NCBI GenBank assembly: GCA_946699065.1
Contig: CAMPDV010000319.1
Location: 1-64,000 of the forward strand
Source: Loxodes magnus
Taxonomy: Eukaryota > Ciliophora > Karyorelictea > Loxodida > Loxodidae
Length of the DNA stretch: 64,000 nucleotides
Direction: 5' to 3'
Shown: piece by piece, positions 1 through 64,000 of the stretch
How the letters are laid out: every line of letters begins with the position of its first letter
Numbering within the stretch: position 1 is the stretch's first letter
The notes under the pieces: generated by a model
What the model saw: the letters and a program-made list of their open reading frames with translations, nothing else
The model's database searches: none
Told to the model about the DNA's origin: nothing
Translations under genes and position numbers: made by a program

Positions 1-64000
<64,000 letters not shown>

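Overview
The whole window is one uninterrupted tandem array of a 123-bp unit, about 520 copies, read as protein on the minus strand. Each unit encodes a 41-residue WD40 blade with the Gly-His, Ser, Asp and Trp-Asp signature residues. The array runs off both ends. No start region, terminator, promoter, RNA gene, mobile element or unrelated sequence is present, and no stretch lies outside the array. If it is one gene, this piece alone is about 21,300 codons.

The units are nearly identical at about 30 of 41 codons. Replacements are concentrated in two short windows, unit positions about 20-33 and 74-92 counted from base 1. Three of the most variable codons correspond, by my alignment, to the WD40 top-face hot spots (R1-2, R1, D-1). 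A small set of residues at each site is shuffled into many combinations. This resembles the homogenised but hypervariable WD40 arrays of fungal HET/NLR recognition proteins, at a far larger scale.

In the standard code the frame is cut roughly 140 times (my estimate, not an exact count) by in-frame TGA, TAG and TAA. Away from single-base indels, the stops I could place fall only at three variable codons (x2, x3, x6). The conserved codons that are one base from a stop appear free of them. The two main readings are: (a) an organism in which stop codons are read as sense (TAA/TAG as Gln or Glu, TGA as Trp or Cys), giving one giant frame; or (b) a decayed or silent array in which a few nonsense alleles were spread by duplication. 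I favour (a) modestly.

Layout: 1-35.7 kb has a perfect 123-bp register and is rich in Val at x2 and Tyr/Asp at x5. From 35-50 kb there are recent block duplications with His at x1 and TAG at x2. From 50-64 kb Ser at x2 and Ala-Asp-Tyr units dominate, TAA alleles cluster, and most of the nine single-base frame changes occur. Eight of those nine are in short homopolymers and look like long-read consensus errors.

The organism cannot be named. GC of the consensus unit is about 44% (54 of 123). If the recoding is real, a protist with a karyorelict/Condylostoma-like, Blastocrithidia-like or Amoebophrya-like code is the natural suspect. A bacterium or a standard-code eukaryote carrying a dead array is not excluded.
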